Positions 18,512 to 27,182 of a stretch of DNA of 64,000 bases are shown piece by piece; within the stretch, counting starts at the first letter, position 1; the number at the start of each line of letters is the position of its first letter. A model generated the notes under the pieces. It was not told the DNA's origin. It searched no databases and saw only the letters and a list, made by a program, of their open reading frames with translations. The position numbers and the translations under genes are program-made. Source of the stretch: Granulosicoccus sp045110475. GTDB lineage: Bacteria; Pseudomonadota; Gammaproteobacteria; Granulosicoccales; Granulosicoccaceae. Where the stretch lies: contig JBGCGC010000073.1 of assembly GCA_045110475.1 (NCBI GenBank), positions 1 to 64,000 on the forward strand, written 5' to 3'.

Positions 18512-18766
18512 TCATCCGCCAGCAACAGGCGGCCAGATTGCCAGCACGTCGTCATTCTTCAGAACCTGGGGCTTGTCACGATCCGCCTCGCACTGAAAAA
18601 CACCGTTGATCAACACCAGATGCGCAAGCTCTCTAGGGACCTTGTACATGTCGATGACGTCGTTAAGCGTGACGTCGTCGGCTACCTCTATTTCAACGGC
18701 GTTTTTCACAGCACCCGCCGGTAGCAAATGTTGCAGTGTTGCGTAAAGCTTGAACGTGATTTTCAT
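18512..18766 (-). CDS. MoaD/ThiS-like sulfur carrier
   Basis: The 84-residue protein has the ubiquitin-like fold pattern of MoaD (start MKITFKLYATLQHLLP) and ends PPVAGG. The terminal Gly-Gly is the site that becomes a thiocarboxylate to donate sulfur to the pterin. It lies 14 bases after the FAD subunit gene on the minus strand and upstream of moaA. Tungsten-type AOR operons often carry their own MoaD paralogue, so this is probably specific for the enzyme encoded here. Confidence 0.88.
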   Translation of the reverse strand: MKITFKLYATLQHLLPAGAVKNAVEIEVADDVTLNDVIDMYKVPRELAHLVLINGVFQCEADRDKPQVLKNDDVLAIWPPVAGG

Positions 18767-18780
18767 GACATAAAAAGCGA

Positions 18781-20052
18781 TTACGCAGGTACCATCGTGA
18801 CATCCTGCGCCTGAGCACTAGCCAGATAAGCCTCTGAAATGCGGTTGGGCTCCTCCATCAGCTTGTCTTTCCACTCACCCAGATGCGCGCCAGTCTGTAT
18901 CAGGCCACGCATGACGCCCACATGCTGGGTCATTCCCAGACTGCTGGCGCCTACCAGCACATCGTCCTTGAATTGCAGATTCAGGTACTTGAAATTGTCG
19001 ATATCAGACATCTCGGCTTCTTCGCCTCCATCAACACCCATCCACATACCGAAGGAGGTGGATATAAGGCCTACTGTATCCAGAACGTTCATGTTCAGAT
19101 TGCCCGGATGCGGGGTCTGCGTACCAAAAACCATGTTACTGGCAGCCAGTTTTCCATGCTCGACTGCTGTTGGCTGTATTGCCTGAACGTAGTAATCACC
19201 GGTGGATAAATCACGACCCTGAGCGACATCGCCCGCAGCAAATACATCAGGTACGCTGGTTTGCAGAAAATCGTCGACGATGATGCCCATATCCACATTG
19301 ATGCCACTACCCTCAAGAAAAGCAGTGTTGGAACGAACTCCGGTTGCGCAGATAACAACATCAGCGGGCAAGGTCTGACCGTCTTCAGTACTGACACTCA
19401 ACGGGTCATCACCTTTCTGTGCATCGATTCTGGACACCTTGGTTGATGTGAGCACCTTGATGCCCTTGGCAACACACCAATCCTTGATCATCGTACCCAT
19501 GACCTCATTGGTCATACGCGACACCATCCGGTTTTCCATTTCGATGACAGTCAGGTCTACACCCCGTGCTGCCAATGCTTCCAGAATGATGCAGCCAATG
19601 AAACCAGCTCCCATGAGGATAACTTTGGATCCGGGTTGGGTGGTCTGGACAATCTTGTGCGAGTCAGCCAGTGACCAGCAATTGAACACGTTGTCCAGAT
19701 CGATACCGGGTATGGGTGGTCGGGTAGCTGTCGCACCCGTAGCAACCAGTAGCTTGTCGTAGCTCACTGTTTCACCACCGAGCAATGTGACAGTTTTGGT
19801 GGCTGGGTCAACCGAACTGGCGCGGCCTTGCTTCAAGTTGATGTTCAGGCTATCGAAGTGATTGTCGTTCTTGCGCAGATAAGTGCCTTCGGACTCAATG
19901 TTGCCGACCAAATAGTAGGGCAAAGCCATACGCGAATAGGGAGGTACGTCCTCGGCAACCAGCATCGTGATCTGACCGCTGGGGTCGAATTTACGTAAAT
20001 GCTCCGCCGCGTTGACTCCGGCAGGCCCTGCACCAATGATCACGTAATGCAT
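18781..20052 (-). CDS. aorC: FAD/NAD(P)-binding subunit of aldehyde oxidoreductase (AorC-like)
   Basis: The 423-residue protein is a pyridine-nucleotide-disulfide-type oxidoreductase. It has a first dinucleotide-binding GAGPAG at 7-12, a second GAGFIG at 148-153, an ATG-containing LLVATGATATRPPIPG and a flavin-binding FAAGDVAQ. There is no redox-active CxxxxC pair, as in NADH-rubredoxin reductase-type and nitrite reductase-type relatives. In Aromatoleum, AorABC consists of ferredoxin-like, tungsten and FAD subunits, and the order here is the same. It would let the enzyme use NAD as acceptor. A 232-base spacer with three hairpins separates it from the tungsten subunit gene. Confidence 0.85.
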   Translation of the reverse strand: MHYVIIGAGPAGVNAAEHLRKFDPSGQITMLVAEDVPPYSRMALPYYLVGNIESEGTYLRKNDNHFDSLNINLKQGRASSVDPATKTVTLLGGETVSYDKLLVATGATATRPPIPGIDLDNVFNCWSLADSHKIVQTTQPGSKVILMGAGFIGCIILEALAARGVDLTVIEMENRMVSRMTNEVMGTMIKDWCVAKGIKVLTSTKVSRIDAQKGDDPLSVSTEDGQTLPADVVICATGVRSNTAFLEGSGINVDMGIIVDDFLQTSVPDVFAAGDVAQGRDLSTGDYYVQAIQPTAVEHGKLAASNMVFGTQTPHPGNLNMNVLDTVGLISTSFGMWMGVDGGEEAEMSDIDNFKYLNLQFKDDVLVGASSLGMTQHVGVMRGLIQTGAHLGEWKDKLMEEPNRISEAYLASAQAQDVTMVPA

Positions 20053-20172
20053 GTTTGTTTCCTAGTCTTTGTTGGCGTCACCTGAAGCTCGTCACTGCCG
20101 CACGGCAAATGGAACTGCTGTGCTGACCAACGCCGGTCATGGTGATTATAACGTTACTGACCCGCAGACAAA

Positions 20173-20279
20173 TCAGGCGCAGATTGACTGCGCCTGACAC
20201 ATCGTACTTTACCTGTAACGCTGATGCCAACCGTGGTTGGCAAATTCTTGACACGGCGCGGTAGAAAAGCGCCGTGTCA
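20173..20279 (-). other. Three consecutive hairpins between the tungsten and FAD subunit genes
   Basis: Three inverted repeats stand in a row. A 10-bp stem TCAGGCGCAG / CTGCGCCTGA spans 20173-20197 with a 5-base loop. A 7-bp stem GCCAACC / GGTTGGC spans 20226-20241. An 11-bp stem TGACACGGCGC / GCGCCGTGTCA spans 20249-20279 with a 9-base loop. The last begins 5 bases after the aorB stop codon on the minus strand. No strong U-run follows any of them, so they probably act as mRNA-stability or processing elements that set subunit ratios. Partial termination is possible. Confidence 0.7.
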
Positions 20280-20284
20280 GGCCG

Positions 20285-22141
20285 CTAGCTTGGCAGTGCC
20301 CACTTCTGACGAGTTTCGTCGGTCATGGAACCATCGGCCGAATAACCACGCAGCTGATAGTACTCAGGCAGCATCTGATCCAGCTCAGTGACCTTGCCTT
20401 TGGCAGGGCCTGAAGCCGCTGACTCTTTCAGCAGTCGTTCTGGCAGGGTGTCATCTGCGCCGGTGATTCCGGCTTTCTGGTTAAAGTCTTTTTCCAGGTT
20501 CCAGATACGCTCACCCACTTCCATCATGCGCTCAGTTGACCAGTCGCCTTCACAAGCGGCGTCAACCTGTGGAGCGATATCTTCCATGGTCCACGCGAAT
20601 GTCGTAAAGACGCACAAACCAGCAGAATCAACGGCTGCAGTCGCATCCTGAAACGCCTTTACAAGACCTGCCTTACCACTTGATTCCAGTGGGTCGGTTT
20701 TCTCTGGAATACCCAGTATTTCAGAGGCAACGGTATAGCCACGCAAATGACAGGCTCCTCGATTGGCCGTCGCATAAGCCAGCCCCATTCCCTGAATACC
20801 ACGTGGATCGTAAGCCGGAAATTCCTGCCCCTTAACCGTCATAGATAACTCAGGCTTTCCGTATTTCTCACACAATCGCTTGGAACCCAGCCCCAGATCA
20901 ACACCGAAGCCTTCGCCCTTGGCAGTCACTTCTGCCGCCCAGCACAATGCTTCTGCAGAGCCGAACTTCAGCTCGACACCACCGGTTTGCTCTGTGGTGA
21001 TAGCGCCGGTTTCAAATAATTCCATGGCTGCGGCCACGGTTGAACCGAAAGAAATCGGGTCCATACCATCTTCGTTACACAGAAAATTCACATACGTCAG
21101 GGCATCGATATCATCGACGCCGGTATCCGGACCCAATGCCCAGGCCGCCTCATATTCAAGACCTCCTGAATTGATCCAGTACTCCGGCTTGTCCTTGACC
21201 GAGAAATGTGTACGGTCGATTGTTGAAATGCGACCACAAGCGATGGTGCAGGCGTAGCAGGCACCATTGGTCGTCAGATTGGGTTTGCCATCGGACTTGC
21301 GTGGCTCGTGCATGGCCTCGCCGCTAACATTGGAAGCACCTTCAAATTGCGTTTCACGCATGTTGCGTGTCGGCAGCGCACCAACCTCATTGATGACGTT
21401 CATAAGAACCTGCGTGCCATAGGCTGGCAAGCCCTGCCCGGTAACTGCGTTGTCGGCCAGTACTTTCTTGGCATCGCGGGTAACCTGCAGAAAGCGCTTG
21501 GGATCCTTGATACCTCCAAGGCCCTTCGACCCACGCACGATAACCGCCTTGAGGTTTTTCGATGCCATGACAGTACCAACACCTGATCGGCCCGCAGCAC
21601 GATGCAGATCATTAACGATCGCAGAGTACAAGCAACCCTCTTCAGCAGAACGACCAACACAGGCAATTTTCACCTGTGGATCCTGATGCTTCTGCCGAAG
21701 CATCTTGTCAGCTTCCCAGACTGATTTTCCCCACAAATCATCGGCGGGCATCAGCTTGGCGACATCATCCTCGATATTTAAATAGACCGGTGTTGCGGCC
21801 TTGCCTTCAAAAATAATCATATCCCAACCGGCAAACTTCAGCTCTGCACCGAAAAAGCCGCCTGAGTTTGAGCACGCAACCGTGCCGGTCAGCGGGCTCT
21901 TGCACACAACAGAGTAGCGCCCACCGGTGGACGCTATAGAGCCTGTCAGAGGCCCTGTGGTCATGATCATCTTGTTTTCAGGCCCCAGCGCATCACAGGC
22001 TGGATCGATCTCGTCTACCAGATAGCGCGTGGCAAGGCCACGTTGTCCAAGATAGTCATGTGCCCACTCCATGTTCAGTGGTTCTTCAGACACTGACCCA
22101 CTGGTCAGGTTCACACGCAGTACTTTTCTAGTCCAGCTCAT
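20285..22141 (-). CDS. aorB: Tungsten-type aldehyde:acceptor oxidoreductase, catalytic subunit
   Basis: The 618-residue protein starts MSWTRKVLRVNLTSG, typical of aldehyde ferredoxin oxidoreductases. It has the pterin-binding region TGRYSVVCKSPLTG-like at about 72-86 (here STGGRYSVVCKSPLTG), RAAGRSGVGTVMASKNLKA at about 181-199 and DPRGIQGMGLAYATANRGACH near 445-464. The [4Fe-4S] ligands are C295, C298 and C302 (CYACTIAC) plus C510 (GLC). The enzyme oxidises aldehydes to acids with a tungsten bis-pterin centre. Length matches the family. It is part of a ferredoxin-AOR-FAD-MoaD-MoaA gene line. Metal choice (W or Mo) and aldehyde range cannot be told from sequence alone. Confidence 0.93.
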   Translation of the reverse strand: MSWTRKVLRVNLTSGSVSEEPLNMEWAHDYLGQRGLATRYLVDEIDPACDALGPENKMIMTTGPLTGSIASTGGRYSVVCKSPLTGTVACSNSGGFFGAELKFAGWDMIIFEGKAATPVYLNIEDDVAKLMPADDLWGKSVWEADKMLRQKHQDPQVKIACVGRSAEEGCLYSAIVNDLHRAAGRSGVGTVMASKNLKAVIVRGSKGLGGIKDPKRFLQVTRDAKKVLADNAVTGQGLPAYGTQVLMNVINEVGALPTRNMRETQFEGASNVSGEAMHEPRKSDGKPNLTTNGACYACTIACGRISTIDRTHFSVKDKPEYWINSGGLEYEAAWALGPDTGVDDIDALTYVNFLCNEDGMDPISFGSTVAAAMELFETGAITTEQTGGVELKFGSAEALCWAAEVTAKGEGFGVDLGLGSKRLCEKYGKPELSMTVKGQEFPAYDPRGIQGMGLAYATANRGACHLRGYTVASEILGIPEKTDPLESSGKAGLVKAFQDATAAVDSAGLCVFTTFAWTMEDIAPQVDAACEGDWSTERMMEVGERIWNLEKDFNQKAGITGADDTLPERLLKESAASGPAKGKVTELDQMLPEYYQLRGYSADGSMTDETRQKWALPS

Positions 22142-22155
22142 AGTCGGTTATCTCC

Positions 22156-22626
22156 TCAAGCGCCCGCGTTGTCAGTCTTGGATGCCCAGGCACGCATCTT
22201 GTCGAAACCTGTGGCGTTAGCATCAACGTAGGTAATGGCCTGTGTCGGGCAGGCAGTCACGCACTCCGGATCGCCTCCGCACAGATCGCACTTTACGACC
22301 TTACCGGTAGACGTGTTGTAGTTGATTGTGCCGAACGGGCAGGCAATTGTGCAGACCTTGCATCCAACACAGACGTCTGCAAGGACGTCTTTGGAACCGT
22401 TGGCAGGGTTAAGCACAATGGCATCGACAGGACAGGCCTGCATGCACCACGCCTCATCACACTGAGTGCAGGTGTAGGGGACGAAGCGCCCTTCGTCGTG
22501 GAAATTGAATACCTTGATACGAGACTTGGCGGGATTGACTATCCCTTCGTTGACCAACGAGCAAGCCGCCTCGCACTGCAGACATCCGGTGCACTTGCCC
22601 GGATCTATGTGCAGGGATTTCTGCAT
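22156..22626 (-). CDS. aorA: Polyferredoxin-like electron-transfer subunit of AOR
   Basis: From the ATG at 22626 the protein has about 156 residues and four clusters of cysteines: CTGCLQCEAAC, CTQCDEAWCMQACP, CVGCKVCTIACP and CDLCGGDPECVTACP. This is the HycB/DmsB-type arrangement of four [4Fe-4S] clusters. A GGAGAG ribosome site stands 7-13 bases before this ATG, while an upstream frame to 22713 adds an unrelated 29 residues. It is the first gene of the AOR operon, 14 bases ahead of the catalytic subunit. It would pass electrons between the tungsten and FAD subunits. Confidence 0.92.
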   Translation of the reverse strand: MQKSLHIDPGKCTGCLQCEAACSLVNEGIVNPAKSRIKVFNFHDEGRFVPYTCTQCDEAWCMQACPVDAIVLNPANGSKDVLADVCVGCKVCTIACPFGTINYNTSTGKVVKCDLCGGDPECVTACPTQAITYVDANATGFDKMRAWASKTDNAGA

Positions 22627-22687
22627 TTTGTTTCTCTCCGTGTGGTGTTTTTTTTGAGACAGGGGTAAAACCCTTCCCAGACTAAGG

Positions 22688-22707
22688 ATAATGACCCAAG
22701 TCATTAT
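22688..22707. promoter_or_regulatory. Inverted repeat in the promoter region of the AOR operon
   Basis: ATAATGAC (22688-22695) and GTCATTAT (22700-22707) form a perfect 8-base inverted repeat around CCAA, in the 206-base gap between the divergent AOR operon and MFS gene. Spacing and AT-rich arms suit a dimeric regulator operator. The binding protein is unknown. Confidence 0.5.
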
Positions 22708-22832
22708 TAGCAACTATGGCCTATGAGGCCCAAGGTAAACGTTGCATAATTCACCCACATTAGAATAAAAAGACACTATATGCTACTTTATGCATACGTT
22801 TGCGCTATCCTTCGACTGTTGAAACATCAACG

Positions 22833-24038
22833 ATGAAGGGGTTGGTCGCACTTGCGCTTGCCTACGTGCTATCTCAATTCTATCGCTCCTTCCTGGCAGT
22901 TCTGACGCCACAGCTGACCCAGGAGCTTGCGGCTGACAAGGGTGACCTGTCGCTTGCCTCTGGCGTGTGGTTCATCAGCTTCGCACTTATGCAGTTTGTC
23001 GTCGGTATTGGCCTTGATCGCTATGGTCCACGGCGAACCGCTGCGTTTATTTTTGGCGCTGGCGCTACCAGTGGTGCCTTGTTGTTTGCGACCGCCCAGT
23101 CTCCGGTGGCTATCGTCATTGCCATGTTTCTTTTTGGCATCGGTTGTTCGCCGGTTTTGATGGCCTCGTTGTTCATCATTGCCCAGCGATTCAATGCCAG
23201 CAGCTTTGCCGTGATGACCTCCTCACTGGTGGCATTTGGCAATACTGGAAACGTCATTGGCGCCACACCGTTAGCTGCCGCCGTCGACGTATTCGGATGG
23301 CGAGAGACCATGCTCGGTTTGGGAGCCATCTCCTTCATCATCTCGCTTGCGATATTCGCACTCGTTCGTGATCCCGACGTTGACAGCACGACACAGGCAG
23401 GTTTCAAAGGCTACCTCGTATTATTAAAGTCCAGAGTCCTTTGGGCAATCATGATAATGACACTACTTTGCTATGCCCCTGTTGTCAGTATTCGCGGTCT
23501 GTGGGCGGGTCCCTACCTTCATGATCTCTATCAGGCTGATAGCCTGCAGATTGGTCAGACGACGTTTTACATGGCGATTGCCATGATCGTTGGTAGTCTG
23601 GTCTACGGACCACTGGACAGGGTGTTCAATACGCGCAAATGGGTGGTGTTCACGGGCAACCTGATCGTGCTCGGCGCACTGATGGTACTGGTTTTTGTGC
23701 CGTCCATCGATAGGCAAGACGCCACACTTGTGTTTGTTACGATCGGTTTGTGCGGCACCAGTTACGGCGTCATCATGGCACATGGACGCAGTTTTTTACC
23801 GACCCATCTGATCGGGCGAGGTGTAACGCTACTTAATTTCTGTTCCATATTCGGTGCCGGTGTCATGCAGCTGGCGAGCGGGCGACTCATCAATGCGCAA
23901 ACCCAGCCGGATTCGCCCGAAAGTTACCAATTGCTGTTTGGATTCTACGCACTGATTCTGTCTCTGGCATTACTGCTCTATGCGTTTTCCAGAGATGCAA
24001 GGCCGCAGCCAGATTCGGTGCGAAGCCTATCTAAGTAG
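22833..24038 (+). CDS. MFS transporter
   Basis: The protein of about 401 residues has twelve hydrophobic segments. FVVGIGLDRYGPRRT, between helices 2 and 3, is the classic MFS motif A. I choose the ATG at 22833 (MKGLVALALAYVLS, entering helix 1 directly); a TTG at 22800 would add 11 residues. Closest resemblance is to the nitrate/cyanate and organic-anion branches, but the substrate is open. It diverges from the AOR operon, so it might import or export an aldehyde or acid. The last 12 bases overlap the 3' end of the convergent LacI-type repressor gene. Confidence 0.85.
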   Translation: MKGLVALALAYVLSQFYRSFLAVLTPQLTQELAADKGDLSLASGVWFISFALMQFVVGIGLDRYGPRRTAAFIFGAGATSGALLFATAQSPVAIVIAMFLFGIGCSPVLMASLFIIAQRFNASSFAVMTSSLVAFGNTGNVIGATPLAAAVDVFGWRETMLGLGAISFIISLAIFALVRDPDVDSTTQAGFKGYLVLLKSRVLWAIMIMTLLCYAPVVSIRGLWAGPYLHDLYQADSLQIGQTTFYMAIAMIVGSLVYGPLDRVFNTRKWVVFTGNLIVLGALMVLVFVPSIDRQDATLVFVTIGLCGTSYGVIMAHGRSFLPTHLIGRGVTLLNFCSIFGAGVMQLASGRLINAQTQPDSPESYQLLFGFYALILSLALLLYAFSRDARPQPDSVRSLSK

Positions 24039-25067
24039 TCGAGTGCTGTCACGCAAGCTGAGCGATACATTAATCTGGAATTTTTTTGGCTCCTTGCGTG
24101 AATCTTTTGGATTGGCAAGCAACCGTAATACAAGTTCTGCACTGACACGACCCACCTCAGCTGGATCGACCTGTACTGTGGTAATGGACGGCGTGGCATA
24201 ACGCGATACTTCGAAGTTGCCAAAGCCAGCAACACCCACATCATTGGGCACTTGAATGCCTTGTTCCTGAAGCGCTCTTTGAACACCGAACGCCGGTGAG
24301 TCCGATACGCAGAATACACAATCGATATCTGCATAGTATTGTTTCAGGTTCTTGCCAATAAGATAACCATCCTTGATCGACATGGGTGGCGTGCCAAAGC
24401 GAATCATTCTGTGTGATGACAAACCGGCAGCCTTCATGGCGTTGGCGAAACCGGCACGCCTTGCCGCTCCTCGGGTCCAATCATCGTTAGTTTCGCAGAC
24501 AAATGCGATGTTCCGATAACCGAGTTCAATCAGCTTTTCAGTCATTTGATAAGACGCTTTTTCGTTAGAGAAACCTACCGTGTAGCCGATAGGCTTCACC
24601 GGTGTTTCCCAAAGCTCCACAACGGGTATTTGTGCCTGCTTCAACAACTTGACCGTGCGTCTGGTATGCCCGTCAAATGGCAAGGCAATGGCTTCTGGTC
24701 GACGCTTGAGCATACTTTCCACCAGTTGCTCTTCTCGCACCATGGAATAATCAGTGTGGCCGAGAAGAATCTGCATCCCTGTGGTTTCTATGGTTTCTGT
24801 CAACGCCTGAACCATCTTGGCATAGTGCACATTGTTGAGAGAGGGAACCAATGTTGCAACGAAGCCAGAGCGTTTGGTAGACAAACTACCTGCCATCTGA
24901 TCTGGCACGTAGTTCATCTTGTTGACAATTTTAAGTATGCGCTCGCGAGTGCTTTCCGATACCGTGCCATCTGCTCGCATGGCACGCGACACGGTCATGC
25001 GCGACACACCTGCGGCCTGCGCAACATCCTCCATCGTGACAGGATTGGATTTACCGCGAAGTGCCAT
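24027..25067 (-). CDS. LacI/GalR-family repressor, GntR (gluconate)-like
   Basis: The protein of about 346 residues has an N-terminal helix-turn-helix, VTMEDVAQAAGVSRMTVSRA, and a sugar-binding periplasmic-type domain. VPSLNNVHYAKMVQAL, GHTDYSMVREEQLVESML and IPVVELWE closely follow the pattern of the E. coli gluconate repressor GntR. It is the last gene of the importer operon. A perfect palindrome with centre ATGTTACCGGTAACAT, like known GntR-type operators, lies before the first gene, so autoregulation of the whole operon is likely. The inducer is probably a sugar acid or related sugar, by inference. Confidence 0.9.
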   Translation of the reverse strand: MALRGKSNPVTMEDVAQAAGVSRMTVSRAMRADGTVSESTRERILKIVNKMNYVPDQMAGSLSTKRSGFVATLVPSLNNVHYAKMVQALTETIETTGMQILLGHTDYSMVREEQLVESMLKRRPEAIALPFDGHTRRTVKLLKQAQIPVVELWETPVKPIGYTVGFSNEKASYQMTEKLIELGYRNIAFVCETNDDWTRGAARRAGFANAMKAAGLSSHRMIRFGTPPMSIKDGYLIGKNLKQYYADIDCVFCVSDSPAFGVQRALQEQGIQVPNDVGVAGFGNFEVSRYATPSITTVQVDPAEVGRVSAELVLRLLANPKDSRKEPKKFQINVSLSLRDSTRLLR

Positions 25068-25142
25068 GAAGATCACGCCTCCTGCTGAAGAACATGTCAG
25101 CTCCAGAGGATGATTGTCTTGAGCCGGGCATACAGTATATGC

Positions 25143-25922
25143 TCAGAGCTGGCGAAACTGATCAAGCCAGCCCAGACCTGATTCTACCGATTGACCACGC
25201 GGCTTGTACTCCGCTCCGATATAACCTGAATAGTTGTGCTTATCCAATAGCTGCAGCAGGTAGGGATAGTTAATTTCGCCAACATCAGGTTCACCACGGT
25301 CGTGCACCGCTGATAGTTGTATATGACCGATATAAGATAAATAGCTCTGCAACAGCGCGCCCAGATCACCCTGCACGATCTGTGTATGAAAAAAATCAAA
25401 CATGATCTTCAGGTTGTCTTCTGCTACCGAATCAATGGTGGAGACGGCCTGCTCGATCCGGCTCAAATGATAGTCGGGAACAGAGCGCGGGTTTAGTGGC
25501 TCGACAAGTATGGTTATGCCCAATACCGCAGCCTGTTTGCAGGCATAGGTGAGATTTTCCTGAAACACCGTTTCCGAGGTTTTGACATCGGCGCTGGCCC
25601 CGGCAACGACATTGACGTTACCAGCACCAACAACCGCAGCATAGTCAATGGCCTGATCAATATAGCTGCGTGCCAGATCCTCTTTCCCTGCAACGGCCGC
25701 GACTCCGAACAAGCCCTCGCCGGGTGGCCCCAGTAACGTGTTGAGACCGATCATCGGTAGCTTGTTCGCTGCAAGCACAGAGGCTATTTCGTTACTTGCA
25801 TACTCATAGGGAAAGTGACACTCTACCGCGTCGAACCCCGCGTTTGCTGCTGCCTCAATCCGCGCAGGCAGTGGCAGAGACTCCCACAGGAATCCGATAT
25901 TGGCTGAATACTTAAGCCCCAT
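25143..25922 (-). CDS. Hydroxypyruvate isomerase-like TIM-barrel protein
   Basis: The 259-residue protein starts MGLKYSANIGFLWESLPLPAR. ILVEPLNPRSVPDYHLS, MFDFFHTQIVQGD and YIGAEYKPRG, with metal-binding Glu, Asp, His and Glu, are the core motifs of the Hyi / 2-oxo-tetronate isomerase (OtnI) group in the xylose-isomerase-like barrel family. The reaction would interconvert a 2-oxo acid with an aldehyde tautomer. It stands between the lactonase-fold and repressor genes of the sugar importer operon, supporting a role in breaking down the imported compound. Confidence 0.85.
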   Translation of the reverse strand: MGLKYSANIGFLWESLPLPARIEAAANAGFDAVECHFPYEYASNEIASVLAANKLPMIGLNTLLGPPGEGLFGVAAVAGKEDLARSYIDQAIDYAAVVGAGNVNVVAGASADVKTSETVFQENLTYACKQAAVLGITILVEPLNPRSVPDYHLSRIEQAVSTIDSVAEDNLKIMFDFFHTQIVQGDLGALLQSYLSYIGHIQLSAVHDRGEPDVGEINYPYLLQLLDKHNYSGYIGAEYKPRGQSVESGLGWLDQFRQL

Positions 25923-25952
25923 GACAAGTTACCCGGTCATCGCGCTTGTCAC

Positions 25953-27101
25953 TCATTGGAAAAATCGGACGTAGTTCGGTGCGGGTATCTCGTAAGTGTC
26001 CCCGGTGGCAACAACAAGACCGGTTTCCACGTCACGATGAAACAAATTGACCGTTGATGAATCCTGATTGGCAATGATTACTGCCTTGCCACAGGGCGTA
26101 ATGGAGAAATGCCTTGGAAACTTCCCACCGGTTGGCACAATATCAATTCGCGCCAGTTGGCCATCGCTCAATACCTTGAATATGGCAAGTGAGTTATCTC
26201 CTCGATTGGACACGTACAGAAATCTGGCGTCAGGCGACAGTTTAATCTCTGACACATACGATGTTTGTTCACGATTGTCCAGCGTCGACTCGTACTGAAC
26301 AGGATGCAGACGGGGCTTTTTCTGATCAGGCTCTGATGCATCAAGCTGAGCCACACAGACCGTATTGAACAGTTCATTAGATACGTAACAGATGTCAAGC
26401 GATGGGTGCATCACCATATGCCTTGGACCGGAACCTGCCTCAAACTCAATATGGGTATCCGGTTCCAGCCGTTTGCTGAGTGGATCATAGCGGTATTGAA
26501 AAATGGCATTTTCTCCAAGATCTGGAATGAACACCCAGTCCTTCCAGAAATGCGCGCAGTGAGCGTGTGGTCCGACTTGCCTGTTGGTCCAATGGTCCTC
26601 ACGATGAGTGACCTGTCGCCATTGGCCCTCCTTGCGGTAGTGTTGCTTGAAGCTTTGAACGACGTCTCCAAGCTTGCCACTTTCATCAACGTTAACCACG
26701 TCAATGATGGCATCCCAATAGTTGATCACAATGGCAATATCTTTTGCCGGTGACAGCGCCAGATAGCAGGTGGACTTGCCCGATGCGACGAAAGAGCCAA
26801 CCAGTGTCAGTGCAGACGTATCATCTATGCTGTACTGCAATACTTCCCCGTTGTTTTGAATGGTTTCCACGATCGCATACATCATGCTGTTGTTGCTGTG
26901 CGGAATAAGCACAGCAGGATTCAATGCATCTACCACCTCACGCTCAACCAGGTTGCCGTCCTGAGTGAGCGTCAGACCATAGATTCCCTTGCCTGACGTT
27001 GGTGCGTAAGGTTGATGTGCCAGCGCATCCAGATCGGTGTAGGTACCAATCACCAATGCGTACTCTTTTTCCAGCGTAATAGTTGCTGTTGTCACGTCCA
27101 T
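25953..27101 (-). CDS. Lactonase-family beta-propeller (6-phosphogluconolactonase-like)
   Basis: The protein of about 382 residues has the seven-bladed propeller pattern of the Pgl/lactonase family: YALVIGTYTD at the start, GPHAHCAHF and FIPDLGENAIFQYRYD in the middle, GSGPRHMVMHP and PTGGKFPRHFSITP later. The His and Asp positions fit family active-site residues. It would open a sugar lactone to an aldonic acid. No signal peptide is present, so it is cytoplasmic. I use the ATG at 27101; a TTG two codons upstream also exists. It is one of two catabolic genes in the importer operon. Confidence 0.83.
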   Translation of the reverse strand: MDVTTATITLEKEYALVIGTYTDLDALAHQPYAPTSGKGIYGLTLTQDGNLVEREVVDALNPAVLIPHSNNSMMYAIVETIQNNGEVLQYSIDDTSALTLVGSFVASGKSTCYLALSPAKDIAIVINYWDAIIDVVNVDESGKLGDVVQSFKQHYRKEGQWRQVTHREDHWTNRQVGPHAHCAHFWKDWVFIPDLGENAIFQYRYDPLSKRLEPDTHIEFEAGSGPRHMVMHPSLDICYVSNELFNTVCVAQLDASEPDQKKPRLHPVQYESTLDNREQTSYVSEIKLSPDARFLYVSNRGDNSLAIFKVLSDGQLARIDIVPTGGKFPRHFSITPCGKAVIIANQDSSTVNLFHRDVETGLVVATGDTYEIPAPNYVRFFQ

Positions 27102-27182
27102 CTCCAAAAAAAATCTCGTTACTCGAAAACCATCGTCGCCATCCGCTGATTGAAAAACGGCCCAGACGACTTATCATGTGAT

